A stretch of DNA of 64,000 nt from Streptomyces sp. TLI_053 (GCF_900105395.1 NZ_LT629775.1:8149501-8213500), one strand, 5' to 3'; shown: positions 17,999 to 25,894, numbered from the stretch's first letter. Notes: generated by a model from the sequence alone, not told the origin. Made by a program: numbers and translations.

Positions 17999-18808
17999 TC
18001 AGCGCAGGCCGCCGGTCGCCCCGAGGTTCTGCCCGGAGACCCAGCGCGCGTCCGGGCCGACCAGGAACGCGACCACGTCCGCGACGTCGGCCGGCTGCCC
18101 GAGCCGCCGCAGCGGGGTCAGCCCGGCCACCGTCTCCAGCGCGTGCGGGGGATTGACGGAGCGCAGCATCTCGGTCTCGGTCGGTCCGGGGGAGACGGTG
18201 TTGGCGGTGATCCCGCGCGGCCCCAGCTCCACCGCCGCAGCCTCGGTCAGCTGCTCCAGCGCACCCTTGCCGGCCAGGTAGGCGGCGAGCCCCGGCATCG
18301 GACGGCGGGTGTTGAGGGAGGAGATGTTGACGATCCGGCCGCCGTCGCGCATCCGCCGCGCCGCGTACCGCAGGGTGAGGAACACCGCGCGGGCGTTGAC
18401 GGCCATGGTGGCGTCGAAGTCCGCCGGGTCGGTCTCGGCGAGCGGGGCCCGGGTGACGGCGCGGGCCGCGTTGTTGACGAGGATGTCCAGCCCGCCGAGC
18501 TCCTCCTCGGCGGCCGCCATCAGCAGCTCCGGCCCCTCCGGGGTGCCGAGGTCGGCCCGGACCGCGAACACCCGCCCGGACCCGGCGGAACCGGCGGCCC
18601 CGGCCGCGTCGTTCGCGGCCACCGCCCGGACCACCTCGGCCGCCGCCGCGTCGTCGTGCGCGTACCCGAACACCACGTCCGCGCCGTCCGCGGCCAGCCG
18701 CTCCACCACGGCCCGCCCGATCCCGCGCGAACCGCCCGTGACGACCGCCGCGCGGCCCGCCAGCACCTTGTCCGACACCGTGACCCCCGCTCCCGGCCGG
18801 CCGCACAC
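17999..18808 (-). CDS. Short-chain dehydrogenase/reductase
   Basis: 269 residues from the outermost GTG. Classical SDR: the NAD(P) loop 'VVTGGSRGIGRAVVERLA' near the N-terminus, 'LDILVNNAARA', and the catalytic Ser-Tyr-Lys set in 'IVNISSLNTRRPMPGLAAYL' followed by 'AGKGALEQL'. After that come 'NTVSPGPTETEML' and a C-terminal 'WVSGQNLGATGGLR' typical of 3-oxoacyl-ACP reductase-like members. The position after the glycine loop that often carries Arg favours NADP, but this is weak. A GTG at 18778 (start 'VSDKVLAGRAAVVTGG') with a G-rich ribosome site is an attractive alternative start. Substrate cannot be inferred; it is not in an operon. Confidence 0.9.
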   Translation of the reverse strand: MCGRPGAGVTVSDKVLAGRAAVVTGGSRGIGRAVVERLAADGADVVFGYAHDDAAAAEVVRAVAANDAAGAAGSAGSGRVFAVRADLGTPEGPELLMAAAEEELGGLDILVNNAARAVTRAPLAETDPADFDATMAVNARAVFLTLRYAARRMRDGGRIVNISSLNTRRPMPGLAAYLAGKGALEQLTEAAAVELGPRGITANTVSPGPTETEMLRSVNPPHALETVAGLTPLRRLGQPADVADVVAFLVGPDARWVSGQNLGATGGLR

Positions 18809-18958
18809 CGGCTCCGGGGAGAACCTACCCGCCCGGCGCGCCGTCCCGGGGTCGGGATCCGGCCGATCGGGCCGGGGTCAACGCGGCCGTGGGGACGGCC
18901 GGTTCACGGTCGGTCGCGGTCGGTCGGCGATGGTGCGGAGCACCTGCTCAGGGCCCGT

Positions 18959-19660
18959 ATGCTGCTCCGCATGCTGAGCGACACACACCCGGCCGGTCCG
19001 GGGGCGGCCATGCTGTCGGACGAGGACTTCGTACGCGCGCAGACCGGGATCGCCCCGGTGCCGTTCGTGCCGGAGGTGCGCCTGCACATGGCCGAGGACG
19101 CCATCACCCTGTGGGAGACCACCGAGACGGCGCGCGGCGAGCGCGGCCTGCCGCCGCCGTTCTGGGCGTTCGCCTGGGCGGGCGGTGTCGGGGTGGCCCG
19201 GTACGTGCTGGACCACCCGGAGCTGGTGGCCGGACGGTCGGTGCTGGACCTCGCGGCCGGATCCGGCCTGGTCGGCATCGCGGCGGCGCTGCGCGGTGCC
19301 CGGTCGGTGCGGGCGGCCGAGATCGACGCCTACGCGGTCGCGGCGATCGGCGTCAACGCGGCGGCGAACGGCGTCCGGGTGGACGCGGCGGTCGAGGACC
19401 TGTTGGACGGCGACGGCGGGCCGGCCGAGGTCGTGCTGGCCGGGGACGTCTTCTACGAGCGGGCGATGGCGGCCCGGTTCCTGCCCTTCCTGCTCCGGGC
19501 CCGGGCGCGCGGCGCGGTGGTGATAGTCGGTGACCCCGGCCGCGCCTACCTGCCGCGCGAACGGTTCACGGCGCTGGCGGCGTACGAGGTGCCGGTGGTG
19601 GCGGACCTGGAGGACACGGCGCTGAAGACCACGACGGTCTGGCAGCTGGCGGGCGACTGA
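18959..19660 (+). CDS. Class I SAM methyltransferase
   Basis: About 233 residues. Contains 'LPPPFWAFAWAGGVGVARYV', the SAM motif I 'VLDLAAGSGLVGIAAALRGA', an acidic ribose-binding position in 'VRAAEIDAYAVAAIGVNAAA', and 'LAGDVFYERAMAARFLPFLL' for the post-motif region. The overall layout resembles the ETF-beta/nicotinamide methyltransferase-like family and RNA/protein methyltransferases such as PrmA. Start uncertain: ATG 18959 has AGGG 5 bases upstream; ATG 18971 and ATG 19010 are in frame. A short GC hairpin (19667-19686) follows the stop. The acceptor is unknown. Confidence 0.8.
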   Translation: MLLRMLSDTHPAGPGAAMLSDEDFVRAQTGIAPVPFVPEVRLHMAEDAITLWETTETARGERGLPPPFWAFAWAGGVGVARYVLDHPELVAGRSVLDLAAGSGLVGIAAALRGARSVRAAEIDAYAVAAIGVNAAANGVRVDAAVEDLLDGDGGPAEVVLAGDVFYERAMAARFLPFLLRARARGAVVIVGDPGRAYLPRERFTALAAYEVPVVADLEDTALKTTTVWQLAGD

Positions 19661-19704
19661 CCCGTCCCGCCGGTCCCGGCCGGCGGGGCACTCCGGCCGG
19701 CCCG

Positions 19705-19743
19705 TCCGGCCTCCCTGTCCGGCCTTCCTGTCCGGCCTCCCTG
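19705..19743. repeat. 13-bp tandem repeat, three copies
   Basis: Unit TCCGGCCTCCCTG at 19705-19717, 19718-19730 (one change) and 19731-19743, with a partial fourth copy to about 19752, in the gap between the methyltransferase and GNAT genes. No function is evident. Confidence 0.8.
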
Positions 19744-19798
19744 TCCGGCCCCCGGAATTCACGGTCGGCCGGCGGCCGGTCCTGGTAGACAGTCGCCC

Positions 19799-20236
19799 AT
19801 GATCGACTTCATTCTGCGCACGGCCGGCCCCGAGGAGATCCCGGCCGTGCTCGCGCTGTGGGCCCGCGCCGCCAAGGGCACCAGCATCACCGACGACGCC
19901 GACGGGGTGGCGGCGCTGCTCGCCCGCGACCCGGACTGCCTGCTGGTGGCCGTCCGGGCGGACGAGCCGGCCGTGCTGCTCGGCACCGTCATCGCGGGCT
20001 GGGACGGCTGGCGCTGCCACCTCTACCGCCTCGCCGTCGACCCGGAGCACCGGCGGCGCGGTATCGGCGCGGCCCTGCTGGCGGCCGCCGAGGAGCGCTT
20101 CGCGGCCCTGGGCGGACGACGGGCGGACGCCATGGTGCTGGACGGGAACGCCCTCGGCCACCGCACCTGGCGGGGGGCCGGCTACGGGCCGCAGCCGCAG
20201 TGGACGCGCTGGGTCAAGCCGCTGGCGGAGGACTGA
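19799..20236 (+). CDS. GNAT-family N-acetyltransferase
   Basis: 145 residues, single GNAT domain. The acetyl-CoA binding motif A is clear: 'HLYRLAVDPEHRRRGIGAAL' (RxxGxG/A), followed by 'LLAAAEERFAALG' and the C-terminal 'NALGHRTWRGAGYGPQPQWT', where Tyr usually acts as the general acid. The N-terminus 'IDFILRTAGPEEIPAVLALW' is standard. Monocistronic, with repeats before it. Substrate unknown. Confidence 0.9.
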   Translation: MIDFILRTAGPEEIPAVLALWARAAKGTSITDDADGVAALLARDPDCLLVAVRADEPAVLLGTVIAGWDGWRCHLYRLAVDPEHRRRGIGAALLAAAEERFAALGGRRADAMVLDGNALGHRTWRGAGYGPQPQWTRWVKPLAED

Positions 20237-20378
20237 CCCGCAGACGGACGACCGACCCGCCGGCGGACGACTGACCCGTCCGGATGAGGGCGGATCGGGG
20301 CGAGGTGGTGTCGGCCGCCGGGGGAGGGCCCGGACGGGAGGCTGGTCGCTCCGGTCGGGTCGGCAGTCGGGAGGGCGC

Positions 20379-20945
20379 GTGGGCGTTCGCGGTGGCGGTG
20401 GTTCCGGGCAGACCGGGGGCGCGGACCCCGGTGTGCTCGGCACGGCGCTCGGGGTGGTGCTGGCCTTCTCGCTCGCGGAGGGTTCGTGGCAGTGGTTCTC
20501 CACCTACCTGGGGCTGACGCTGCTCGTGGTGGTGCTGGCCTTCGGCCGGGTGCCGGTCCGCGCGCCGGGTGCCCCGTCCGCTGCCTTCGGGTGGAACCTG
20601 GCGGCGTACTCGCTGGTGGTGGGCCTGTGCGTGGCGCTGGCGCTGGCCCCGGCGTTGCAGCGCTGGGACCGGCTCTTCCCGATGCCCGGCACCCGGGACA
20701 GCTGCGCGCAGGCGGGCCGGTACGAGAGCCTGCACGCCCGGGCCGCGCTGGCGGACCTGGCGGCGGCCGACCCCGAGGCGCTGGCGTACGAGCAGGAGCA
20801 GCAGGCCCGGACCGCCGTGGACGACTGCCTGTCGGCGACGACGACCCGGTGGCTGCCCGCCTACGCGCTGGGCACGGCGGTGCTGGTGGCCGGCGGCGCG
20901 TGGGTGTGGGGGCGGCGCCGGGAGGGCGCCGGGGCGGCCCGGTGA
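20379..20945 (+). CDS. Small integral membrane protein of unknown function
   Basis: 188 residues from a GTG with GGGAGGG upstream. Hydrophobic segments at about 19-35 and 42-60 (LGLTLLVVVLAFGRV), 75-92 (AAYSLVVGLCVALALAPAL) and 158-175 (AYALGTAVLVAGGAWVWG) suggest four helices. Between the third and fourth lies a hydrophilic loop of about 60 residues with two cysteines ('TRDSCAQAGRYES', 'AVDDCLSATTTRW') that could form a disulfide if outside the membrane. No family recognised. Confidence 0.6.
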   Translation: MGVRGGGGSGQTGGADPGVLGTALGVVLAFSLAEGSWQWFSTYLGLTLLVVVLAFGRVPVRAPGAPSAAFGWNLAAYSLVVGLCVALALAPALQRWDRLFPMPGTRDSCAQAGRYESLHARAALADLAAADPEALAYEQEQQARTAVDDCLSATTTRWLPAYALGTAVLVAGGAWVWGRRREGAGAAR

Positions 20946-20962
20946 CCGGTCCCGGCCCGGTG

Positions 20963-20987
20963 ACCGGTCCCGGTCGGACGGACCGGT
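20963..20987. terminator. Possible terminator between convergent genes
   Basis: 8-bp stem ACCGGTCC (20963-20970) / GGACCGGT (20980-20987) with a 9-base loop, between the membrane protein and the HxlR stop. It sits beside an 18-base-spaced direct repeat CCCGGTGACCGGT (20938 and 20956). Confidence 0.45.
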
Positions 20988-20989
20988 GA

Positions 20990-21352
20990 TCAGGCCCGGT
21001 CGAGACGGCGGGTGATCCGGCCGAGGAGGTCCCGCAGGGGTTCGCCGACGTCCCGGCCGAACTCGGTGAGCCCGTAGGTGACCTGGGGCGGTGTCGTCGG
21101 TTCGACCACCCGCCACACCAGGCCGTCCTGGACCAGCGCCCGCAGGGTCTGCGCGAGCATCTTCTCGCTGATGCCCCGGATGCTGTCGCGCAGTTCGAAG
21201 AACCGCAGGTCGTTGCCCTCCAGGGCGATCAGCACCCAGACGCCCCACCGGCTGGTCACGTGGTCGACCGTGTCGCGGGCCGCGCAGTCGGTGTGAAACA
21301 CCTCATAGCGCTTGCCGACGGCACCCCGGTCCAGCTGCACACCTTCCGTCAT
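20990..21352 (-). CDS. HxlR-family transcriptional regulator
   Basis: 120 residues, a full-length HxlR winged helix: 'DTVDHVTSRWGVWVLIALEG', 'LRFFELRDSIRGISEKMLAQ', 'TLRALVQDGLVWRVVEPTTP', 'VTYGLTEFGRDV'. A single cysteine precedes the fold ('FHTDCAARD', about residue 23), the position used by redox- or quinone-sensing HxlR proteins such as YodB and HypR. It is divergent from an NmrA-like reductase, the classic arrangement in which the regulator controls that reductase. An operator candidate lies between them at 21363. Confidence 0.93.
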   Translation of the reverse strand: MTEGVQLDRGAVGKRYEVFHTDCAARDTVDHVTSRWGVWVLIALEGNDLRFFELRDSIRGISEKMLAQTLRALVQDGLVWRVVEPTTPPQVTYGLTEFGRDVGEPLRDLLGRITRRLDRA

Positions 21353-21362
21353 GTCCGGAGCT

Positions 21363-21409
21363 TACCCCGGGGTATGTCCTTACGAACGGTGAGCCGGCAG
21401 CTCTAGCGT
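21363..21409 (+). promoter_or_regulatory. Divergent HxlR/NmrA promoter with palindrome
   Basis: A 12-bp perfect palindrome TACCCCGGGGTA (21363-21374) sits about 10 bases upstream of the HxlR start. Reading right, TTACGA (21380-21385), an 18-base gap and TAGCGT (21404-21409) form a plausible promoter for the NmrA-like gene. Confidence 0.5.
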
Positions 21410-21446
21410 CGGAAGTCCCAACGGGGCAACGAACGAGGAGCTGACC

Positions 21447-22286
21447 ATGATCGTGGTGACCGGGGCCACCGGAAACATCGGCAGGCCGCTGACGCGGGCG
21501 CTGGCGGCGGCGGGCGCGGAGGTGACGGCGGTGTCGCGGCACCCGGCGCCGGAGCCGGACGGTGTCCGCCGCCTGACGGCCGACCTGGCCGACCCGGCCG
21601 CGCTGGAGGAGGTGCTGACGGGGGCGAAGGCCCTGTTCCTGCTGCTCTCGGGCGATCTGCACGGTCCGGGCGGAGCCCCGGCCGAGCTGGTCGGCCGGGC
21701 GGCGGCGGCCGGGGTCCGGCGGATCGTCCTGCTCTCCACCCAGGGCGTGGTGACCAGGCCGTTCGGTCCGACCCGGATCGCGATGCGCGCGCTGGAGGAC
21801 CTGGTCCGGGCGTCCGTGCCGGAGTGGGCGATCGTGCGGCCCGGCGGCTTCGCCTCGAACACGCTGTGGTGGGCCGAGTCGATCCGGACGGGGCGGTTCG
21901 TCGCGGCCCCGTTCGGTGACGTCGCGACGCCGGTCGTCGACCCGGGGGACATCGCCGAGGTCGCGGCCGCCTGCCTGCTGGAGGACCGGCACGTCGGCGG
22001 CGTCCACGAGCTGACCGGCCCGGAGGTGATCAGCCCGCGCGGGCAGATGGCGGCGCTCTCCGCCGCGCTGGGGGTGCCCTTGCGCTTCCAGGAGCTGTCC
22101 CGCGCGGAGGCCGCGGCCGCGATGGCCCGGAGCATGCCGGTGGAGCTCGCGGACGACACCCTCGACATCCTCGGCGCCCCGAGCGCGGCCGAACTGCGGA
22201 TCGGCCCCGGTGTGCGGGAGGTGCTGGGCCGTGATCCGAGGTCCTTCGCCGACTGGGCCGAGCGCCATGTCGAGGCCTTCCGCTGA
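21447..22286 (+). CDS. NmrA-like NAD(P)H-binding reductase
   Basis: 279 residues, atypical SDR: 'MIVVTGATGNIGRPLTRALA' (GxxGxxG), 'VTAVSRHP', 'DLADPAALEEVLTGAKALFL', 'RRIVLLSTQGVV', 'WAIVRPGGFASNTLWWAESI'. This is the NmrA/QorB-type group, often NADPH-dependent quinone or redox-sensor proteins. The catalytic Tyr-Lys pair of classical SDRs is not evident, as usual in this group. ATG preceded by GAGGAG. It is divergent from the HxlR gene, which probably controls it. A good terminator follows (22294-22328). Confidence 0.9.
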   Translation: MIVVTGATGNIGRPLTRALAAAGAEVTAVSRHPAPEPDGVRRLTADLADPAALEEVLTGAKALFLLLSGDLHGPGGAPAELVGRAAAAGVRRIVLLSTQGVVTRPFGPTRIAMRALEDLVRASVPEWAIVRPGGFASNTLWWAESIRTGRFVAAPFGDVATPVVDPGDIAEVAAACLLEDRHVGGVHELTGPEVISPRGQMAALSAALGVPLRFQELSRAEAAAAMARSMPVELADDTLDILGAPSAAELRIGPGVREVLGRDPRSFADWAERHVEAFR

Positions 22287-22293
22287 GCGGGTT

Positions 22294-22328
22294 CGCGCGG
22301 GACGCCGGCCCGTCCGACGTCCCGCGCG
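22294..22328 (+). terminator. Terminator after the NmrA-like gene
   Basis: Perfect 11-bp stem CGCGCGGGACG (22294-22304) / CGTCCCGCGCG (22318-22328), 13-base loop, starting 8 bases after the stop. Confidence 0.75.
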
Positions 22329-22395
22329 GGCCGCGTGCGCGCGCCGCACCTCGGTTCCGGAGAAAGGCACTTGACCGGTCCGGCACGATGGGGAC

Positions 22396-23040
22396 GTGAT
22401 CACCAGGCAACGCGCGATCGAACTCGTCGAGTCCTACCTGGCCGTGATGGAGTGGCCGGGCGGCGGCCCGACGCCGGAGCCGGCCGTCTACGCGGTGGAG
22501 GAGCACAGCGTCGGCTGGCTTGCGTTCTGGGAGAGCGCGGCCTTCGTCCGGACCGGGGACGCGCGGTTCGGCTTCGGTGGCGGCGGCAGCCATGTGCTGG
22601 TCGACCGGGAGGACGGCAGTCTGCACTTCGTCCCCAACGCCCGGGATGACGACGAGGGCTGGGAGGACCACTACCTCCTCCAGGTCAAGGGGGTCCGCCG
22701 CCCCGATCCGCTGGCCGCCGAGGTCCGCGCTCTCGCCCGGTCCGCCGGGGCCGTCGCCGCGATGGGGCACCTGCGCAAGCGGGCCCCCGGGCTGAGCCTC
22801 CGGCAGGCGAGGAGCTACCTGACCGCCGTGCGCGACGGTGCCGAACCGCCGGAGGAGCTCGCGAGCCTCACCCGCAAGGCGCCGAGGTGGCCGCTGTGGC
22901 CCGTCGAGACGCTGGCCGGGCCGGTCGAGGCGCCGTCCGGACCCGTCGAGGCGCCGTCCGGAGCGGTCGGAACGCCGTCCGGACCCGCTGACACGTCGTC
23001 CGGACCCGTCGAGGCGCCGTCCGGGCCGGTCGAGCGGTAG
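22396..23040 (+). CDS. YrhB/Imm35-like protein with heptapeptide-repeat tail
   Basis: 214 residues, GTG start. Residues 1-75 look like a YrhB/immunity-protein-35 domain: 'ITRQRAIELVESYLAVME', 'GWLAFWESAAFVRTGDARFG', 'GGGSHVLVDREDGSLHFVPN'. The central part is helical ('LAAEVRALARSAGAVAAMGH', 'LSLRQARSYLTAVRDG') and resembles ribosomal-protein L7/L12 C-terminus-like segments in some Streptomyces proteins. The last 38 residues are a repeat of PVEAPSG-type heptads encoded by a 21-bp tandem repeat. No toxin gene is adjacent, so it may be an orphan immunity-type protein. Confidence in the coding call is high, in function low. Confidence 0.75.
   Translation: MITRQRAIELVESYLAVMEWPGGGPTPEPAVYAVEEHSVGWLAFWESAAFVRTGDARFGFGGGGSHVLVDREDGSLHFVPNARDDDEGWEDHYLLQVKGVRRPDPLAAEVRALARSAGAVAAMGHLRKRAPGLSLRQARSYLTAVRDGAEPPEELASLTRKAPRWPLWPVETLAGPVEAPSGPVEAPSGAVGTPSGPADTSSGPVEAPSGPVER
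22921..23037 (+). repeat. 21-bp coding tandem repeat (PVEAPSG)
   Basis: Five full copies (starting 22921, 22942, 22963, 22984, 23005) and a partial sixth. The unit is of the type CCCGTCGAGG CGCCGTCCGGA, encoding seven residues. Copies 3 and 4 have diverged. It extends the end of the YrhB-like gene in frame, so copy-number change would alter only tail length. Confidence 0.9.
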
Positions 23041-23095
23041 TCACCGGCATCGAATTGGCTGGCCACGGACAGGCCCGAGCTGCGACGATGCGCGG

Positions 23096-23881
23096 ATGAT
23101 CACTCTTCCCGACGAGCTCGGCCACCTCTCCTACGTCGTCTCCGGCGACGGACCGCCCGTCGTCCTCGTGCACGCCGGTGTCGCCGACCACCGGATGTGG
23201 GACGCCGTCGTGCCCGCGCTCGCCGAGCACCACACCGTCGTCCGCTACGACCTGCGGGGCTTCGGCGAGTCCGCGCCCCCGACCGGGCCGTTCCGCGAGA
23301 CCGACGACCTGCTGCGCCTGCTGGACCACCTCGGCCTCGACCGGGTCCGGCTGGTCGGCGCGTCCTGGGGCGGCCGGGTGGCCGTGGAGTTCACGCTCAC
23401 CCACCCGGACCGGGTCCACTCCCTCGCGCTGCTCGCGGCACCGTGGCCCGGCTACGGCTGGTCCGCCGACATGGTCGCGTACGACGAGGCCGAGACCGCC
23501 GCGCTGGAGGCCGGCGACCTCGACGCCGCGGTCCGGGTGAACCTCGACATGTGGCTGCGCGGCCCGGCCCGCGGCTGGGACCGGGTGGCCGACGGACTGG
23601 CCGACCGGCTGCGCGAGCCGATGCGGACCTCACTGGTCAACCAGTCCGTCGTGGGCGAGCACTCGCAGGGCCCCTCCGCCCGCGAGGTGTCCGCCGTCGC
23701 CGTTCCCACGCTGGTGGGCGTCGGCGGGCTGGAGGTGCCGGACTTCCGGGACATCGCCCGCCGGTACGCCGCCGAGATCCCGGGCGCCACCCTGGTCGAG
23801 TTCCCGGACGCGGCCCACCTCGTCGCCCTGGACTCACCCGAGGCCCTCACCGCCGTCCTGCTGCCCTTCCTGGCCGGCTGA
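23096..23881 (+). CDS. Alpha/beta hydrolase
   Basis: 261 residues. Oxyanion-hole region 'PPVVLVHAGVADHRMW', then 'VVRYDLRGFGES', nucleophile elbow 'GASWGGRVAVEF' (Ser in GxSxG), and the catalytic histidine late in the chain ('FPDAAHLVALDSPE'). The acid is probably the Glu or Asp in 'VPTLVGVGGLEVPDF', although the usual Asp of 'GxxD' is replaced there, so the triad acid is uncertain. No signal peptide; cytoplasmic. Its last 48 bases overlap the end of the convergent HxlR gene. Substrate unknown. Confidence 0.9.
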   Translation: MITLPDELGHLSYVVSGDGPPVVLVHAGVADHRMWDAVVPALAEHHTVVRYDLRGFGESAPPTGPFRETDDLLRLLDHLGLDRVRLVGASWGGRVAVEFTLTHPDRVHSLALLAAPWPGYGWSADMVAYDEAETAALEAGDLDAAVRVNLDMWLRGPARGWDRVADGLADRLREPMRTSLVNQSVVGEHSQGPSAREVSAVAVPTLVGVGGLEVPDFRDIARRYAAEIPGATLVEFPDAAHLVALDSPEALTAVLLPFLAG

Positions 23882-24256
23882 GGCCCCGCCTCCCGCCGGC
23901 CCCCGCCCCGCCTCGCCGCGCTCCTGGGCGGCCATCACCTCGTCGCCGTGCTCGAACGCCCAGGCGCCCACGGCCTCGATCGGCCCGAGGAAGCTGCGGC
24001 CCAGTCCGGTGAGCCGGTACTCGACCCGGGGCGGGGCGCCGGGCAGCGCCCGGCGGTCGACCAGGCCGTTGAACTGGAGCCGGCGCAGGGTCTCCGTGAG
24101 CACCTTGGAACTGATCCCGCCGATCCGTTGCCGCAGCTCGACCGGGCGCCGGGGGCCGTCGCGCAGCGCCCGGAGGACCACGGCGTTCCAGGTGTTGGAG
24201 AGCAGGTCGAAGGCGAGGCGGGCACGGCAGTCGGCGAGGAAGGCTTCGGTCGTCAC
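23834..24256 (-). CDS. HxlR-family transcriptional regulator (second)
   Basis: 140 residues from a GTG at 24256 ('VTTEAFLADCRARLAFDLLS'). The HxlR core follows: 'NTWNAVVLRALRDGPRRPVE', 'LRQRIGGISSKVLTETLRRL', 'FNGLVDRRALPGAPPRVEYR', 'LTGLGRSFLGPI'. A cysteine at about residue 10 again sits in the redox-sensor position. The C-terminus is a Gly/Glu/Gln-rich tail of about 30 residues whose coding sequence overlaps the hydrolase gene tail to tail. Longer starts up to 24379 exist but would add an unstructured leader and cover the divergent promoter. It probably controls the divergent reductase at 24333. Confidence 0.88.
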   Translation of the reverse strand: MTTEAFLADCRARLAFDLLSNTWNAVVLRALRDGPRRPVELRQRIGGISSKVLTETLRRLQFNGLVDRRALPGAPPRVEYRLTGLGRSFLGPIEAVGAWAFEHGDEVMAAQERGEAGRGPAGGGASAGQEGQQDGGEGLG

Positions 24257-24332
24257 GTACCGAATGGTGCCCGACGGGTTCTCTAGCGTCAGCGGGGGAC
24301 GGGGAGTTCCCGACGACACGGAGGACGGCGTG

Positions 24333-25004
24333 ATGAGCACCGGTGCGATGAGGATCGGCGTGCTGGGCACGGGTAACATGGCGGACGCACTCGCGACCCA
24401 CTGGGCGCGGGCCGGGCACGAGGTGACGGTCGGCGGGCGGGACGCGGCCGCCGCGGCGCGCCTCGCCCGGCGGATCGGGGGCGGCGCCAGGGCCGCCGGG
24501 CTGCGGTCGGCGGCGGCGTCCGGTGAGGTGGTGCTGGCCGCGCTGCCCTACGGCGCCGGGGCGGAGGTGGTGCGGGAGCTGCGCGCGGAACTGGACGGCA
24601 CGGTGCTGGTCGACTGCTCCAACCCCGTCGGCCCCGGTTTCCGGCTGCTGACGGACGGCGGGCCGTCTGCGGCACGGCAGTTGGCCGCGGCGGCCCCGGG
24701 GGCCGAGGTGGTCAAGGCGTTCAACCTCTGCCACGAGGACGTGTGGCGGATGCGGCCGCCCGTCTTCGACGGCAGGCCGCTGGCGGTGCCGCTGTGCGGG
24801 GACGACGCGGCGGCGGTCGCCCGGGTGTCCCGGCTGGTGCGGGACACGGGCTGCCTGCCGGTGGCGGCGGGTGGACTCGACCGGGCGGGCCTGCTGGAGG
24901 CGACGGCGGCGCTGTTCATCGGCCTGTGGGTCGGGGAGGGCGCGGACGCGCAGGCGATCGCGCCGCCACTCGCGTACGCTGCCGGCCACCCGGCGGCGAC
25001 CTGA
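24333..25004 (+). CDS. NADP-binding reductase, F420-reductase-like
   Basis: 223 residues. Starts 'MRIGVLGTGNMADALATHWA' (Rossmann GxGxMA) with 'VTVGGRD' at the end of strand 2, and has 'VVLAALPYGAGAEVVRELRA', 'LDGTVLVDCSNPVGP', 'GAEVVKAFNLCHEDVW' and 'LAVPLCGDDAAAVARVSRLV'. This is the coenzyme F420-dependent NADP oxidoreductase/ProC-like family; whether it uses F420 cannot be told from sequence. ATG 24333 has GGAGG 8 bases upstream. Divergent from the second HxlR gene; the two promoters share 76 bases. A 17-bp direct repeat (TGAGCCGACGCGACGGC, 25002-25018 and 25019-25035) begins at the stop codon. Confidence 0.88.
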   Translation: MSTGAMRIGVLGTGNMADALATHWARAGHEVTVGGRDAAAAARLARRIGGGARAAGLRSAAASGEVVLAALPYGAGAEVVRELRAELDGTVLVDCSNPVGPGFRLLTDGGPSAARQLAAAAPGAEVVKAFNLCHEDVWRMRPPVFDGRPLAVPLCGDDAAAVARVSRLVRDTGCLPVAAGGLDRAGLLEATAALFIGLWVGEGADAQAIAPPLAYAAGHPAAT

Positions 25005-25081
25005 GCCGACGCGACGGCTGAGCCGACGCGACGGCGGCCGTCGGGAACCTGCCGACGACCGGGGACCGGGGTACCTGCCGG

Positions 25082-25894
25082 CTACCGGGGCGGCTGCGGG
25101 CGGACGGTGAGGATCTGTTCGGCCTGGCCGACCGGGCCGTCGACGTCGTGCAGCACGCTGCTGGTGAGGCCCTGGCCGGTCGGACCGAAACTGGCGGTGG
25201 TGTCCAGGCCGGTCCAGGGTCCGCGCGGCTGCCGGAACAGATGGACGGTCAGATCGACGTTGGGGAACATCCACTCGGCCGGGTCCTGCTGCACGGCGAT
25301 GCCGTTCGCGGTGTCGACCAGGGCCACGAAGGAGGCGAGCGCGCTGCTCGGCTCGCCGGCGACCAGGTCCGTCCGCGAGGAGATCCAGGCCGCCGTGCGG
25401 CCGCGGCGGGTCGGCGGCACCCGGCGGAGGTCGACCGAGGCGACGTAGCCGCCGTTCCACTCCTCGTCCATCGCCCACGGGTCGAGCTCCTCCGGCGCGG
25501 GGAGCGGCTCGACCGGGCTGTCGGCGACGGCCGAGGTGTCCAGGGCGGCCAGCAGCCAGGCCCGGGCCCGGACCACGGCCCGTCCGCCGATCACCACGGT
25601 CGCCTCGAGGAGTTCGATGGTCCGGCCCGGCCGGACGGACTCCACGGTGATCTCGCACTCGTCGAGCGCGATGCGGCCGAGGATGTCGTAGCCGATCCGC
25701 CCGAGCGTCAGCCCCCCGTCGCCGCCGGGGCGCTCCGCCAGCCACCGGTCGATCGCGTGCACCACCAGCCCGGCCAGCGGGCTGAAGTGCTGCTCGTCGG
25801 CGCTCCACGCCCCACCCGCGTGCGCGGTGGGCTTGAACGTCCGGGCGCCGGTTCGCTGGTAGTAGCTCTCACGCGCGAGGTCGCTGCTGCTCAA
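25082..25894 (-). CDS. Acyl-CoA thioesterase-like double hotdog protein
   Basis: 270 residues from a TTG at 25894 that has GAGGAG 8 bases upstream; longer starts lack a ribosome site. Segments 'FKPTAHAGGAWSADEQHFSP' and 'RIGYDILGRIALDECEITVE' form the first hotdog. 'VDLTVHLFRQPRGPWTGLDT' and 'GQGLTSSVLHDVDGPVGQAE' form the second, ending 'ILTVRPQ', as in TesB-like/4HBT_3 thioesterases. The 'SSVLHDVDG' element is the typical C-terminal active region. Likely hydrolyses an acyl-CoA; substrate unknown. Monocistronic. Confidence 0.85.
   Translation of the reverse strand: MSSSDLARESYYQRTGARTFKPTAHAGGAWSADEQHFSPLAGLVVHAIDRWLAERPGGDGGLTLGRIGYDILGRIALDECEITVESVRPGRTIELLEATVVIGGRAVVRARAWLLAALDTSAVADSPVEPLPAPEELDPWAMDEEWNGGYVASVDLRRVPPTRRGRTAAWISSRTDLVAGEPSSALASFVALVDTANGIAVQQDPAEWMFPNVDLTVHLFRQPRGPWTGLDTTASFGPTGQGLTSSVLHDVDGPVGQAEQILTVRPQPPR

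Noticed and set aside
22396..23881. Treating the YrhB-like gene and the hydrolase as a toxin-immunity pair
   Set aside because: The hydrolase is an ordinary cytoplasmic alpha/beta hydrolase with its own start 55 bases downstream and no secretion or toxin-tip feature.
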